Below are positions 16,282 through 25,178 of a stretch of 64,000 nt of DNA, one piece after another; within the stretch, counting starts at the first letter, position 1, and each line of letters begins with the position of its first letter. This DNA comes from UMGS1696 sp964621755 (lineage in GTDB: Bacteria; Bacillota; Clostridia; Oscillospirales; CAG-272). The notes under the pieces are model-generated. The model saw only the letters and a list, made by a program, of their open reading frames with translations. It ran no database searches and had not been told where the DNA came from. Location: the NCBI GenBank assembly GCA_964621755.1, contig CAZUPI010000001.1, positions 34,898 to 98,897 of the forward strand. Direction: 5' to 3'. The position numbers and the translations under genes are program-made.

Positions 16282-18429
16282 TTATGCCTGAGCATCGTTT
16301 TCTTCGCCGACGTCTTCGGTATCCGATTCCTCCTCGGTTTCGCCGACCTTAAAGTAGTAGTCGAAGACGTCGCGCACAGAATGGCCGGCTTCCGTACCGC
16401 CTGAGCCCTGCTCAATGACGCATGTGACCACAATCTCCGGGTCGTCGAACGGCGCGAACGCGGTCATGATACCGTTTTCACTCTTGGTGGCAGATACCTG
16501 TGCGGTACCTGTTTTCCCTCCGACCGGAATGGGATATCCCGCAAAAACGCTTGCCGCGGAGCCGTTATCCATAACGCCGCGCATTCCTTCGCGCACGGTC
16601 TCGAGGATTTCGTCCGAAATCTCGATCTCATCCGCCACAGTCGGCTCATTTTGATACAGGACCTCATCGCTGCCGTATTGCTTCACCTGATACAAAAGGT
16701 GCGAATTGTAGCGTGTTCCGCTATTCAGAATGGTTGCCAGGTAGGTGCTGATCTGCAGGGGGGTAAACAAGTTGTCCGACTGACCGATTGCCGCCTGAAT
16801 GGTATCGCCGGGGCTCCATTTTCCGAGCCCGTTTTCATCACGGTAATCGGGTCCCGCAAGGATACCGGTCTGCTCGGGGAGCTCGATTCCGGTGGGTTCT
16901 CCGAGTCCGTAATGTTTTGCATATTCATTCATTTTTTCAATCGTCAGGAGGCGGCCGACTTCATAGAAGAAGTAGTTGCAGGACTCCTGGATAGCCTCGA
17001 CCACATTGATTTTTCCGTGGACCTGACCTGTCAGGATATACAGCCAGCAGCGGGGGGTAAAGCCCGAATCGGCATAGTACATATAGACGCCTTGCGCGTC
17101 GATGACGGTGTCCTTATCGATGATTCCTTCCTCCATGGCGGCGACTGCGACGCCGACCTTGAACGTGGAGCCGGGCGCATACGTGCCGCTCAATGCTCTG
17201 TTGAATAGGGGGGCATTTTCATCCGCCAACAGTTCCGCATAATCCTCATTGAAGGTGGCAAGGTTGTATGTGGGATAGGAGCAAATCGCCAGCACCTCTC
17301 CGGTATTGACATGAATAGCGGTCAAAGCGCCCGCGGACGCGTCCTCACCGGTCAGGGGCTTTCCCGACTCGATGGCTTCCTCGCGGATTCTGAAAATATT
17401 CTCAGCAAGCGCTTTTTCAGCAACCATCTGCATCTCAATATCGATGGTAAGATACACATCATGACCTGCTTCCGGTTCCTTTATGACCTCGGCGGATACG
17501 ATATTTCCGTATGCGTCCTCGGTAATTTTCAGTTCGCCGTCGGCGCCGCGGAGGTATTCCTCGAAGGCTTGTTCAACTCCGGAAATGCCGACGATGGCGT
17601 CAAGGGGATAGCCACGCTCGGTATAATATTCCACGCTGCTTGCGGGAATCTTGTTCACGCGTCCGAGAATATGGGAGGCATAACCCGGATAATTATACAC
17701 TCTTTCCGCTGCCACCTGCACAAGAATCCCGCGATTGATGGACTCTTCGGCTGTTGTGAGCATCTCCAGCGAGACGTCCTCCGCAAGGACATACGGGGAC
17801 ACGCTTGAAAAGCCGGACAACTCCATATCAAGGCGAAGCTGCAAAAGAATGGCGGCGGAGGTATAAGTATAATTATAGGAAAGCTCGTTATTCTCGTCGA
17901 ACTCGACAATTCCGAAATAAAGCATCAAAGCGTTGGCCTGCTCCTCAAGAGAGGCGTCCTCGTCGACATTTAGCTCCGAAAGAAGTTTGGTATAGCGGCT
18001 GCCGCGGGCAGTGTTGAGAAAATCCGGGGACATAGAGAAGCGAAGCCCTCCTTCGGCAAGCGTTTCCGCGACGAGGGACTCCTGCGGGGTGACAATGCAG
18101 TCCGATTCCCCGAGGAGGCGTGCGGCGTCGACAAGGGAAATGATAACATCGCATGTTTCCTCCTCATCGACGGGAAGGGAAGCGTAGTCGAGGGCGATAT
18201 CGTATGTATATTTATTGGAAACAAGCGCGTTTCCGTTGCGGTCGAAGATTTCTCCGCGCTGCGCCTGAATTTTCACAGTACGGCTAAAGGTTTTTGCAGG
18301 GGTCGACATGGAATAGTAGTCCTGCCCGGAGACTTGCAAATACAGGAGTCTGCCGGTATAGACGAGGACAATGGCGACGTACGCGGCCGCAACCACGGCA
18401 AGTCTTATTAAGTTATCTCTTTTTCTCAT
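16282..18429 (-). CDS. mrdA: Penicillin-binding protein 2 (elongation transpeptidase)
   Basis: A 715-residue class B penicillin-binding protein. One N-terminal membrane anchor (about residues 8-32), a dimerisation region with QRGEIFDRNG, then the transpeptidase domain with SxxK (S421-T-F-K424), SxN (S483-C-N485) and KTG (K639-T-G641). It crosslinks peptidoglycan during elongation and probably works with MreBCD, encoded at 35-38 kb. SpoVD/FtsI are alternatives, but no PASTA domain is seen. The C-terminus ends in a short acidic tail. The usual position next to mreD is not kept. Confidence 0.87.
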   Translation of the reverse strand: MRKRDNLIRLAVVAAAYVAIVLVYTGRLLYLQVSGQDYYSMSTPAKTFSRTVKIQAQRGEIFDRNGNALVSNKYTYDIALDYASLPVDEEETCDVIISLVDAARLLGESDCIVTPQESLVAETLAEGGLRFSMSPDFLNTARGSRYTKLLSELNVDEDASLEEQANALMLYFGIVEFDENNELSYNYTYTSAAILLQLRLDMELSGFSSVSPYVLAEDVSLEMLTTAEESINRGILVQVAAERVYNYPGYASHILGRVNKIPASSVEYYTERGYPLDAIVGISGVEQAFEEYLRGADGELKITEDAYGNIVSAEVIKEPEAGHDVYLTIDIEMQMVAEKALAENIFRIREEAIESGKPLTGEDASAGALTAIHVNTGEVLAICSYPTYNLATFNEDYAELLADENAPLFNRALSGTYAPGSTFKVGVAVAAMEEGIIDKDTVIDAQGVYMYYADSGFTPRCWLYILTGQVHGKINVVEAIQESCNYFFYEVGRLLTIEKMNEYAKHYGLGEPTGIELPEQTGILAGPDYRDENGLGKWSPGDTIQAAIGQSDNLFTPLQISTYLATILNSGTRYNSHLLYQVKQYGSDEVLYQNEPTVADEIEISDEILETVREGMRGVMDNGSAASVFAGYPIPVGGKTGTAQVSATKSENGIMTAFAPFDDPEIVVTCVIEQGSGGTEAGHSVRDVFDYYFKVGETEEESDTEDVGEENDAQA

Positions 18430-18484
18430 TATTTTTTATTTTATTATGATGGGGCGCCGCCCCCGCCAGGGGCCTTTTTAACGT

Positions 18485-18525
18485 GCGTTTGACGGGGAGG
18501 CGCTTTTTTCAAAAAAAGCTTTCCC
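18485..18525. repeat. Imperfect hairpin of the dispersed family upstream of PBP2
   Basis: GGGGAGGCGCTTTTTT pairs imperfectly with AAAAAAAGCTTTCCC across one base. It lies between PBP2 and the small upstream membrane-protein gene on the minus strand and may separate their transcripts. Confidence 0.6.
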
Positions 18526-18588
18526 GAGAACTCGTCGAACTCCCGTTTTTTAGGAAAAGGTCCCCATTTGGACGGAGGGGGTGGAATT

Positions 18589-18903
18589 TCAGTTATGGTG
18601 TTGATGTTTGCGGCTTTTGAATCTCATTCTTTCATACCGGCGCATTTTGCATGTAGAAGCGGCGCGGCAGATTTTAAAGAGGATGAGGATGAGCACAGTG
18701 ATTGCGGCGACAAGGAGGACGTACAATTCTGTATTGAAAGCGAGCTCGCAGCGAAAGACCTCCTGTTCGGGCATATCGCGTCGGAAGTAGACGTCCTTCA
18801 TCTCGAATTTTTTACGCACCATCAACGGATTTTTTATGCACGGCATATCTTTTTTGAGCTTTCCGAGCGCGGCGGAGGATTGTTTCATGATAGATTTCCT
18901 CAT
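18589..18903 (-). CDS. Small hypothetical single-pass membrane protein
   Basis: A 104-residue protein I do not recognise. A basic N-terminal part is followed by one membrane segment (ELYVLLVAAITVLILILF, about residues 60-77) and a basic, His-ending tail (KHQHHN). AAAGGAAC precedes the first ATG; a second ATG five codons in has AGGAAA. It is on the same strand as PBP2 with a hairpin between. Its size and topology could suit an FtsL/DivIC-like partner, but no motif supports that. Confidence 0.5.
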   Translation of the reverse strand: MRKSIMKQSSAALGKLKKDMPCIKNPLMVRKKFEMKDVYFRRDMPEQEVFRCELAFNTELYVLLVAAITVLILILFKICRAASTCKMRRYERMRFKSRKHQHHN

Positions 18904-18982
18904 ATTTCGACGTTCCTTTCTTTCAAAATTATGAATTGCGGCATGGACCGTGGTACTATTATACCAAAATCCACGTATTTTA

Positions 18983-19615
18983 TCAATCTGTATTCAACAA
19001 TCTCACATCCGTGTCAGGCAGAGCAAAGCAGAAGTCCTTCCACCGCAGCTCGCAGGAAATGAGTGACGCGCCGTGATATTTGACGCGGCTGCCGTATTTT
19101 CCGTCGCCGAGGAGCGGAGAGCGGCGGCTGCCGAACTGGACGCGGATCTGGTGCGACCGTCCCGTGATGGGGTATACGAGCATTTTTGCAGCCGTTATGC
19201 CGTCGAACGCAAACGTTTCAACGGTTTCATAGGTAAGGACAGCTTCTTTTGCGCCGCGGCGTCCCGAATCGACGACAAATGCTTTATCGTGACGTCTGTC
19301 GAAAAACAAGAAGTCGCGCATTTCCCCCTCCGGCGGCAAATCCGGCGCGGCAGTAACAAACGCCGTATAAGTTTTATGAAAATCGCCGTTTGCGATGCAG
19401 GCGGAAATTTCCGCGGCAGCCTTTTTGGTACGCGCATAGACCATCAGCCCCGCCGTTGTTCTGTCGAGCCGGTGAACGGTATAGAGCTCGTCCGCCCGCT
19501 CTCCCGCGTTTTTCAGATATTCCGAAATCGCCGCCGGTGTTTCTCCCTCTGACAGCAGACCACGCGGTTTATTCACAACAACAAAATCCCTGCAAAGATA
19601 GGCAATTTCAATCAC
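18983..19615 (-). CDS. RluA-family pseudouridine synthase
   Basis: A 210-residue RNA pseudouridine synthase. The catalytic motif HRLDRTTAG gives D51; the ITGRSHQIRVQF segment and the KPRGLL start are typical. The S4 domain common in longer RluA/RluD members is missing, so this is the short type. Start is GTG 19615 with AGGAGAAGG upstream. The target uridine (rRNA or tRNA) cannot be deduced. Confidence 0.88.
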   Translation of the reverse strand: MIEIAYLCRDFVVVNKPRGLLSEGETPAAISEYLKNAGERADELYTVHRLDRTTAGLMVYARTKKAAAEISACIANGDFHKTYTAFVTAAPDLPPEGEMRDFLFFDRRHDKAFVVDSGRRGAKEAVLTYETVETFAFDGITAAKMLVYPITGRSHQIRVQFGSRRSPLLGDGKYGSRVKYHGASLISCELRWKDFCFALPDTDVRLLNTD

Positions 19616-19820
19616 GTGTGCCTTCTCCTAAAGTTTTTGCGGGGTCTTTTGCATTCCCCTCTTAATATTATATATTATATACTGTATCCTGTAAAAAAGC
19701 AATGTATAAATTGAAAATTGAGGGAAGTATGGCAAGGCTCGTATATACAAAAAAATTTGACTTTTCCCTTACAAAAGATGGGGAGTTTAAAAAATCCGAT
19801 ATAAAAATTTTCAAATACTC

Positions 19821-19849
19821 TTGATTATTTATTTTTGGCATATTATAAT
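19821..19849 (+). promoter_or_regulatory. Promoter of the carbohydrate cluster
   Basis: TTGATT (19821-19826), a 17-base spacer and perfect TATAAT (19844-19849) lie 64 bases before the first gene of the cluster. The leader can form a small GGCGA/TCGCC stem. Upstream (19616-19820) is AT-rich with no other feature except a AAAGTTTTTGCGGGGT box near 19630. Confidence 0.75.
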
Positions 19850-19912
19850 GATTACAAAGCGGGCGAGGCGGTATGTGTCGCCAGTTTCAATAATTACGAA
19901 AGGGGCATTTTC

Positions 19913-20773
19913 ATGTTCAACATCGGAGTAACAACAAGAGCGTTCAACGGGTTGACGATTTCCGACACGGCGAAGGAAATGTCAGAGGGCGGCTTCCACT
20001 GCACCGAACTTTGCTTCGTACATTCCGACCTCGGCGGCTGGCAATACAACGGCAGAGGTTCTCTTGAGGGCATCACACCGGCGGCGGTAAAAGCGGCGGC
20101 GAACGAATTCCGTGGACGAGGCATTGAAGTCACCTCTCTCGGAATGTTTACCGACCTCAGGAATCCCGACAAGAGCGAGCGTGCCGCCGCAATAGACTAT
20201 GCGAAACGGTACATTGAATTTGCAAGCGAAGCGGGCATTCCGTACATCGCGAGTGAATGCGGTTTTACACCCGGTAAACGCGGAATCAACGCCGACACAT
20301 ACGAATCGGATTACCAGAATCTGAAGGAGACCATTCGCGCAATATGTCTTGAAGCGGAAAAAGTGGGCGTTCACTTGTGTCTTGAGGCATGTGTACTCGA
20401 CATTATCCCCTCTCCGCGTCGGCTCAAGACGCTCATTGAGGAGTTGGAAGCGGAATCGCACATACGGCTCGGCTCGATGCTCGACCCTGCGAACTTCTTC
20501 GCAAACTCAGACGAGGAAGGTATGTTCCACTACCTGCGCTACGACATTTCCTACCTGCACGGCAAAGACCGCAAAATCAATGCGACCTATGGCGTAAACG
20601 TCGGCGACGGCGACATCGACTGGGTAAAATTCATGGAATGCTACATCCGCTATGCCGACCGCAAACCCTTCATCCTCGAATACTGCAACAAAGACAACTG
20701 CCGCGACATCAAAGCCCGCGCAGAAGCCTACTACGAAGCCGCGTTCAGGACGATTATCAATAGGATTAATTAA
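19913..20773 (+). CDS. Sugar phosphate isomerase/epimerase-like TIM-barrel protein 1
   Basis: A 286-residue protein of the xylose-isomerase-like/AP endonuclease 2 fold. Likely metal ligands are in LCLEAC, MLDPANF, YLHGKDRK and FILEYC (Glu, Asp, His, Glu), all intact. Members epimerise or isomerise sugars, or cleave 3-keto-glycosides. The ORF can be extended upstream, but ATG 19913 has AAAGGGG seven bases before it. First gene of the carbohydrate cluster; a paralogue follows. Substrate unknown. Confidence 0.83.
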   Translation: MFNIGVTTRAFNGLTISDTAKEMSEGGFHCTELCFVHSDLGGWQYNGRGSLEGITPAAVKAAANEFRGRGIEVTSLGMFTDLRNPDKSERAAAIDYAKRYIEFASEAGIPYIASECGFTPGKRGINADTYESDYQNLKETIRAICLEAEKVGVHLCLEACVLDIIPSPRRLKTLIEELEAESHIRLGSMLDPANFFANSDEEGMFHYLRYDISYLHGKDRKINATYGVNVGDGDIDWVKFMECYIRYADRKPFILEYCNKDNCRDIKARAEAYYEAAFRTIINRIN

Positions 20774-20809
20774 ACCGAAAAATTTATGGACTGAAGGTTT
20801 TTGCGGGAT

Positions 20810-20840
20810 CAAGGGGCGCTTTTTCAAAAAGCACCCCTTG
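20810..20840. repeat. Hairpin between the two isomerase-like genes
   Basis: CAAGGGGCGCTTTTT (20810-20824) pairs with AAAAAGCACCCCTTG across one base, with GGTTTTTGCGGG just before. It is a member of the dispersed family inside an apparent operon, where it might attenuate or protect the transcript. Confidence 0.75.
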
Positions 20841-20881
20841 CGTCCCCCATTACAATACAAATTTATCAAAGGAGACTGACC

Positions 20882-21679
20882 ATGATTAAACTTGGCGTCA
20901 ATTCGGTGCTTTTTAAGACGGTATCTTTCCGTGAAGCTGCCGAAGCAATTAAGAAGTGCGGATACGACGGTGTCGAAATTTCCGCGATTGGTGGTATGTG
21001 CGAACACTTGAATCTCGCGAACTGGAAGAATGACAAGGCGGAGCTGATTGCGATTCGCGATGAGCTGGAACTTCCTTTCCTGTCCACAGAAGTTGCGTCT
21101 CAGGACCGCGAGCGTTTGAACACAGCGTTTGAAGCATGTGCGGAAATCGGGATCCCGATCGTCAACATTGGTCCCGGCGGACAGATGAACAACGAAGAGA
21201 CGCTCAAGCAGTCTCTTGAGACTATCCAGATACTTGCTGAGGATGCGGAAAAGTATGGAATTACGCTTTGCGTAAAGGCTCATGTAGGCGCGGCTGTTTA
21301 CTCGACCCCCACCACGCTGCGCATGATGGAGGCTGTTACCTCTCCCGCGTTCGGCGTTGACATGGACCCGTCTCACATTCACCGTGCGGGTGAGAATCCG
21401 GCGGTTGCGCTTCCGGCAGTTCTGTCCAAGATGAAGCACATCCACATCCGCGACTGCAAGGGAGAGGGCCCGTCCCCGGGAGACCCGACCAATCAGGCGT
21501 GCGGCAGAGGAGACATTGACCTTGTAGGCTATTTCAAGGCTATGGTCGACCAGGCTTATGACGGACCGGTCTGCCTTGAAGTCATCGGTCCTGACCAGTC
21601 TCTCTGCGACGCTACCAGAATCGCAGCTGAAAGCTATGGCTACATGAATGCGATTTTGAAGCAACTCGGCGCAAGATAA
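20882..21679 (+). CDS. Sugar phosphate isomerase/epimerase-like TIM-barrel protein 2
   Basis: A 265-residue TIM-barrel protein of the same superfamily as its neighbour but clearly divergent. The ligand positions read K132-A-H (in CVKAHVG), D162 (MDPSH), H188 (HIHIRD) and E233 (CLEVIG), so the usual first Glu is a Lys here; this substitution is shared, by memory, with a Firmicute subfamily. ATG 20882 with AAAGGAG eight bases upstream is chosen over an upstream extension. It is followed by the sulfatase-like gene after 30 bases. Confidence 0.82.
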   Translation: MIKLGVNSVLFKTVSFREAAEAIKKCGYDGVEISAIGGMCEHLNLANWKNDKAELIAIRDELELPFLSTEVASQDRERLNTAFEACAEIGIPIVNIGPGGQMNNEETLKQSLETIQILAEDAEKYGITLCVKAHVGAAVYSTPTTLRMMEAVTSPAFGVDMDPSHIHRAGENPAVALPAVLSKMKHIHIRDCKGEGPSPGDPTNQACGRGDIDLVGYFKAMVDQAYDGPVCLEVIGPDQSLCDATRIAAESYGYMNAILKQLGAR

Positions 21680-21709
21680 ATGAATTAACTGAAATTAGGA
21701 GATGATAAT

Positions 21710-23080
21710 ATGTCTAAGAAACCTAACATTCTTTTCTTCGGTATTGACAGCCTTCGCAGCGACCACATGTCGCTCTATGGATACAATCGTCTGACAACGC
21801 CGCACATCGACAACTACATTGAAAACGGCGGTATCGTTTTTGACAAGATGTACAGCCCTTCCATCCCGACCACGCCCGGCTACGCTTCTATGGTTACCGG
21901 TATGGACTGCTTCTCCACCGACTGTGTGGCACTCCGTCACGAAGGCGGCCTGACCAACGCAGTTCGCACAATGCCTGAAATCCTGCGCGACTATGGCTAC
22001 ACCTCCACTTACATTGGCGGTCACTCCTGCCGCGGCTGCGACAAGGTCATCACCTATCCCGACTGGAATCCGGACAAGGCGGAAGAAATCAATAAAGTTG
22101 CAATCCCGGAGCTGGAGAGACTGGCAAAACAGGACCAGCCGTGGCTGCTGTTCCTCCGTCACATGGACCCGCACTCCCCTTACTACACAAAGGAACCGTT
22201 CACAAGAATGTTCTATCAGGGAGACGAATTCGACCCGAACAACAAATCCCTGAAGCCGGTTTATGAGTTTAAGCCGTTCCGCGATTACTTCCTGTCGTGG
22301 TTCCCGGAAGGATGCACCGACGCGGAATACATCATCGCACAATACGACGCAGCTGTGGCGTATATGGACCTCTGCATCAATCAGATTCTTGAGAAGCTGA
22401 AGGAGCTCGGTCTTGAAGACGACACCATCGTGGTATTCACCTCCGACCACGGCGAAACACTGTACGACCACGACTGCTATTTCGACCACCACTCCATTTA
22501 CGACAACGTTTTGAACGTACCGTTTGCGTTCAAGTATTCGAAGTTCGGCTACGAAGGACATGTTGACGACATCACACAGACAAAGGACGTTCTTCCGACG
22601 ATTCTGTCCCTCTGCGGCATTGACTGCGGCATTCAGTTTGACGGACGCGACATGACGAAGGCCATCACCGGCGAGGGAGTACGTCAGGAACCGGAATTCT
22701 ATATCACCGAAGCGACATGGATGAGAAAGCACGGCTGGAGAACGCCCGAATGGAAGCTCATTGTAGCGCTTGAGCCCGACTTCCACTTCAAACCCGAGGT
22801 AGAGCTTTACAACCTCATCGACGACCCGGCCGAATACAACAATCTCGCCGATAAGGAACCGGAGGTTGTGGAATTCCTGAAGGCTCGTATGCTCGCGCAC
22901 ATTGCAAAGCGCGAAGCTGAGGTAGGGCATCCCGACCCGATTTACACCAACCTCAACTGGAGCGGTTTCGGCAGACCGTTCACCTCCTCTGAGGAAGCAT
23001 ACAACAGCCTGCACATCGGCGACCCCGAAGCCGCAAAGAAGCTCCAGTCTAAGCTGAAGGATATGGGAGTTGGAGAATAG
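21710..23080 (+). CDS. Sulfatase-like hydrolase of the alkaline phosphatase superfamily, Thr at the nucleophile position
   Basis: A 456-residue cytoplasmic protein with the sulfatase fold: GIDSLRSDHMSLYGY near the N-terminus (metal Asp), the TSDHGE metal motif, and DITQTKDVLPTIL. Where sulfatases have C/S-x-P-x-R before ASxxTG, this protein has T54-T-P-G-Y58 before ASMVTG. The formylglycine precursor is therefore Thr and the following Arg is Tyr. That argues against a classical formylglycine sulfatase and for a phosphoester-type hydrolase with Thr nucleophile. No signal peptide. TAGGAG precedes ATG 21710. No maturase gene is in the window. Confidence 0.8.
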   Translation: MSKKPNILFFGIDSLRSDHMSLYGYNRLTTPHIDNYIENGGIVFDKMYSPSIPTTPGYASMVTGMDCFSTDCVALRHEGGLTNAVRTMPEILRDYGYTSTYIGGHSCRGCDKVITYPDWNPDKAEEINKVAIPELERLAKQDQPWLLFLRHMDPHSPYYTKEPFTRMFYQGDEFDPNNKSLKPVYEFKPFRDYFLSWFPEGCTDAEYIIAQYDAAVAYMDLCINQILEKLKELGLEDDTIVVFTSDHGETLYDHDCYFDHHSIYDNVLNVPFAFKYSKFGYEGHVDDITQTKDVLPTILSLCGIDCGIQFDGRDMTKAITGEGVRQEPEFYITEATWMRKHGWRTPEWKLIVALEPDFHFKPEVELYNLIDDPAEYNNLADKEPEVVEFLKARMLAHIAKREAEVGHPDPIYTNLNWSGFGRPFTSSEEAYNSLHIGDPEAAKKLQSKLKDMGVGE

Positions 23081-23092
23081 TTAAATTTTAAA

Positions 23093-23142
23093 AATTTAGA
23101 TAAGTGGAGTACGTATGAATTTAGATAAGTGGAGTACGTATG
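23093..23142 (+). repeat. 25-bp perfect tandem duplication of the GH42 translation start
   Basis: Two identical 25-bp units (23093-23117 and 23118-23142) each contain GTGGAG and an ATG. The second ATG (23140) opens the GH42 gene; the first (23115) is one base out of frame, so it would start a short overlapping decoy frame. Confidence 0.95.
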
Positions 23143-25110
23143 AAAAAAATTTCGCCTTTTCTTGGTTCGGCATACTATCCCGAAGACTGGGATGTATCCG
23201 ATATGCCATATGACATTGAAAAAATGAAAGAAGCCGGAATGAAGGCTGCCCGTATCGGTGAATTCGCATGGCGCAAAATGGAGCCGTCCCCCGGAAAATT
23301 TGATTTTAAATGGCTGCACGACGTCGTAGATGCGTTGAAAGAGGCCGGTATTGCAGTCATTATGGGTACTCCTACGGCTACACCGCCGATTTGGCTCTCC
23401 CGTGAGCATCCGGATGTAACCGTTTTGGATGATCACGGAGCGCGCGCCAATCACGGCGGCAGACGGCACTGCTGCTCGAACAATCCGCATTATCTCGAAG
23501 CTTCCGCCAAAATCGTCGAGGCAATGGCGAAGGAATTCGGGGATGATGAAAACATTATCGGCTGGCAGATAGACAATGAGATTTACACTTGGGGTGGCGG
23601 ATGCGTCTGTGAACACTGCATGGCGGGATTCCATGAACATCTGCGACGGAAATATGGGACCATTGAGGAATTGAATCGTCAATGGAATCTCAACTTATTT
23701 AGCCAAGCTTACGACAGCTTTGATGAAATCCCGGCAGCGGTACGGGCATGGCACAATCCGCACCTGATTTACGAATGGAGCGTATTCCAGCAGGAATCCA
23801 ATATCCGTTTTGTTCATATGCAGTCGGATATTATGAAAAAGTACATAAAGGTCCCGATTGGCACCGATATGATGCCGGTTAACGGTCTGGATTATGAGAA
23901 AACCAACGAAAAGCTCGATGTGGCGATGTTCAACCACTACAATACCGAGGACAATCTCGGAGACGTGCTGTTCTGGTTTGATTATCTTCGTACGCTGAAG
24001 GACAGACCGTTCTGGAATACAGAAACCTCGACATCCTGGAACGGCTCGACCTCCATCGGGCAGATTATGAAGCCGGAAGGATTCTGTCGGATAAACTCAT
24101 GGCTTCCTGTCGCCCTGGGCGGAGAAGCAAACCTGTACTGGCTGTGGCGTCAGCACTGGGCGGGACATGAGCTGGTACACGGCTCCGTGCTCTCACCGGA
24201 AGGGAGACCGCTCCACATTTTCGGCGAAGTACAGCAGATTGCGTCGGAATTTGAGAAGGCAGCGGACTTTATAAACGGTACGAAGGTTCAAACGGAAGTG
24301 GCTCTTCACTTTACGTCCCTGAACTGGAACCTGATGGAAGCGCAGAGAATTGTAGACAGATTCCACTACAGCGAACGCTTGACCGCAGATTTCTACCGTC
24401 CCTTGAACCGCATGGGGCTTCGTCCGGACGTCATCGGTGGGAGAAAGCCGCTTGATAAGTACAAGATTCTCATTTCGCCGTATATGCTTACCCTTGAGGA
24501 TGGAGACTTGCCGGAGCGGATTGAAAGCTGGATCAGAGACGGCGGCGTCTGGATCGCAGGACCCATGACCGACGTCCGAAACTCCATTGGCGCGCACTAT
24601 CGTGACCGGGCAATGGGCATGATCGAGCGGATAACCGGCTGCGAGCTGACGTATTCCATTCCGGACAGCTCGAAATATGTGAAAGCGGAATGGAGCGACG
24701 GCACGGAATTTCATGGAAACCTGTGGTATGAGCTGTACAGTACGGACAGTGAACCCCTTGTCACCGTAAAAGGAACATATTCCTCCCTGATCGGCAAGGC
24801 TGTCGTTCAGAAAATCAAGGTTGGCAAAGGAGAAGTCATTCTTGTAGGCTCCATTCCGTCGGAGGAAGACCTTCAGAAAATCATCGCCATCGCCGCTGCG
24901 GACGCCGGTATCCAGCTGCCTGAGGTCACAGGCGAGCTTTCCGTCATCCCGAGAGTGGGAGAGGAAAAATCAGGGCTCATCCTCGTGGAAACCGCGCATA
25001 AGCCGGCAAGCTATGTGATCGACCGTCCGATGCGCGACCTTCTCACCGGAAAGACCTACGAAGCGGGCAGAATCGACATTGACCCGTATGGTCTTCTCCT
25101 CCTCGAATAA
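23140..25110 (+). CDS. Beta-galactosidase, glycoside hydrolase family 42
   Basis: A 656-residue GH42-type enzyme. It begins with LGSAYYPEDW and RIGEFAW, the family entry motifs. The acid/base Glu is E147 (GWQIDNEIY) and the nucleophile E295 (FWNTETSTSW). Cys 155, 157 and 160 with C111/112 resemble the zinc site of GH42. A trimerisation-like domain and a small C-terminal domain follow. No signal peptide, so it acts on imported oligosaccharides. It lies 59 bases after the sulfatase-like gene. Activity on a particular beta-galactoside or arabinoside is not determined. Confidence 0.9.
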   Translation: MKKISPFLGSAYYPEDWDVSDMPYDIEKMKEAGMKAARIGEFAWRKMEPSPGKFDFKWLHDVVDALKEAGIAVIMGTPTATPPIWLSREHPDVTVLDDHGARANHGGRRHCCSNNPHYLEASAKIVEAMAKEFGDDENIIGWQIDNEIYTWGGGCVCEHCMAGFHEHLRRKYGTIEELNRQWNLNLFSQAYDSFDEIPAAVRAWHNPHLIYEWSVFQQESNIRFVHMQSDIMKKYIKVPIGTDMMPVNGLDYEKTNEKLDVAMFNHYNTEDNLGDVLFWFDYLRTLKDRPFWNTETSTSWNGSTSIGQIMKPEGFCRINSWLPVALGGEANLYWLWRQHWAGHELVHGSVLSPEGRPLHIFGEVQQIASEFEKAADFINGTKVQTEVALHFTSLNWNLMEAQRIVDRFHYSERLTADFYRPLNRMGLRPDVIGGRKPLDKYKILISPYMLTLEDGDLPERIESWIRDGGVWIAGPMTDVRNSIGAHYRDRAMGMIERITGCELTYSIPDSSKYVKAEWSDGTEFHGNLWYELYSTDSEPLVTVKGTYSSLIGKAVVQKIKVGKGEVILVGSIPSEEDLQKIIAIAAADAGIQLPEVTGELSVIPRVGEEKSGLILVETAHKPASYVIDRPMRDLLTGKTYEAGRIDIDPYGLLLLE

Positions 25111-25178
25111 ATAAAAAATCAGTCGTTTCACGCAAAATAGAGCTTTTGGAAAGGGAGGTGCGGGAAAACCACATCTAT

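Noticed and set aside
21695..23014. 439-codon minus-strand ORF opposite the sulfatase-like gene
   Set aside because: It is a shadow of the real gene caused by codon bias; it has no domain, no ribosome site and Val/Arg/His-rich composition.
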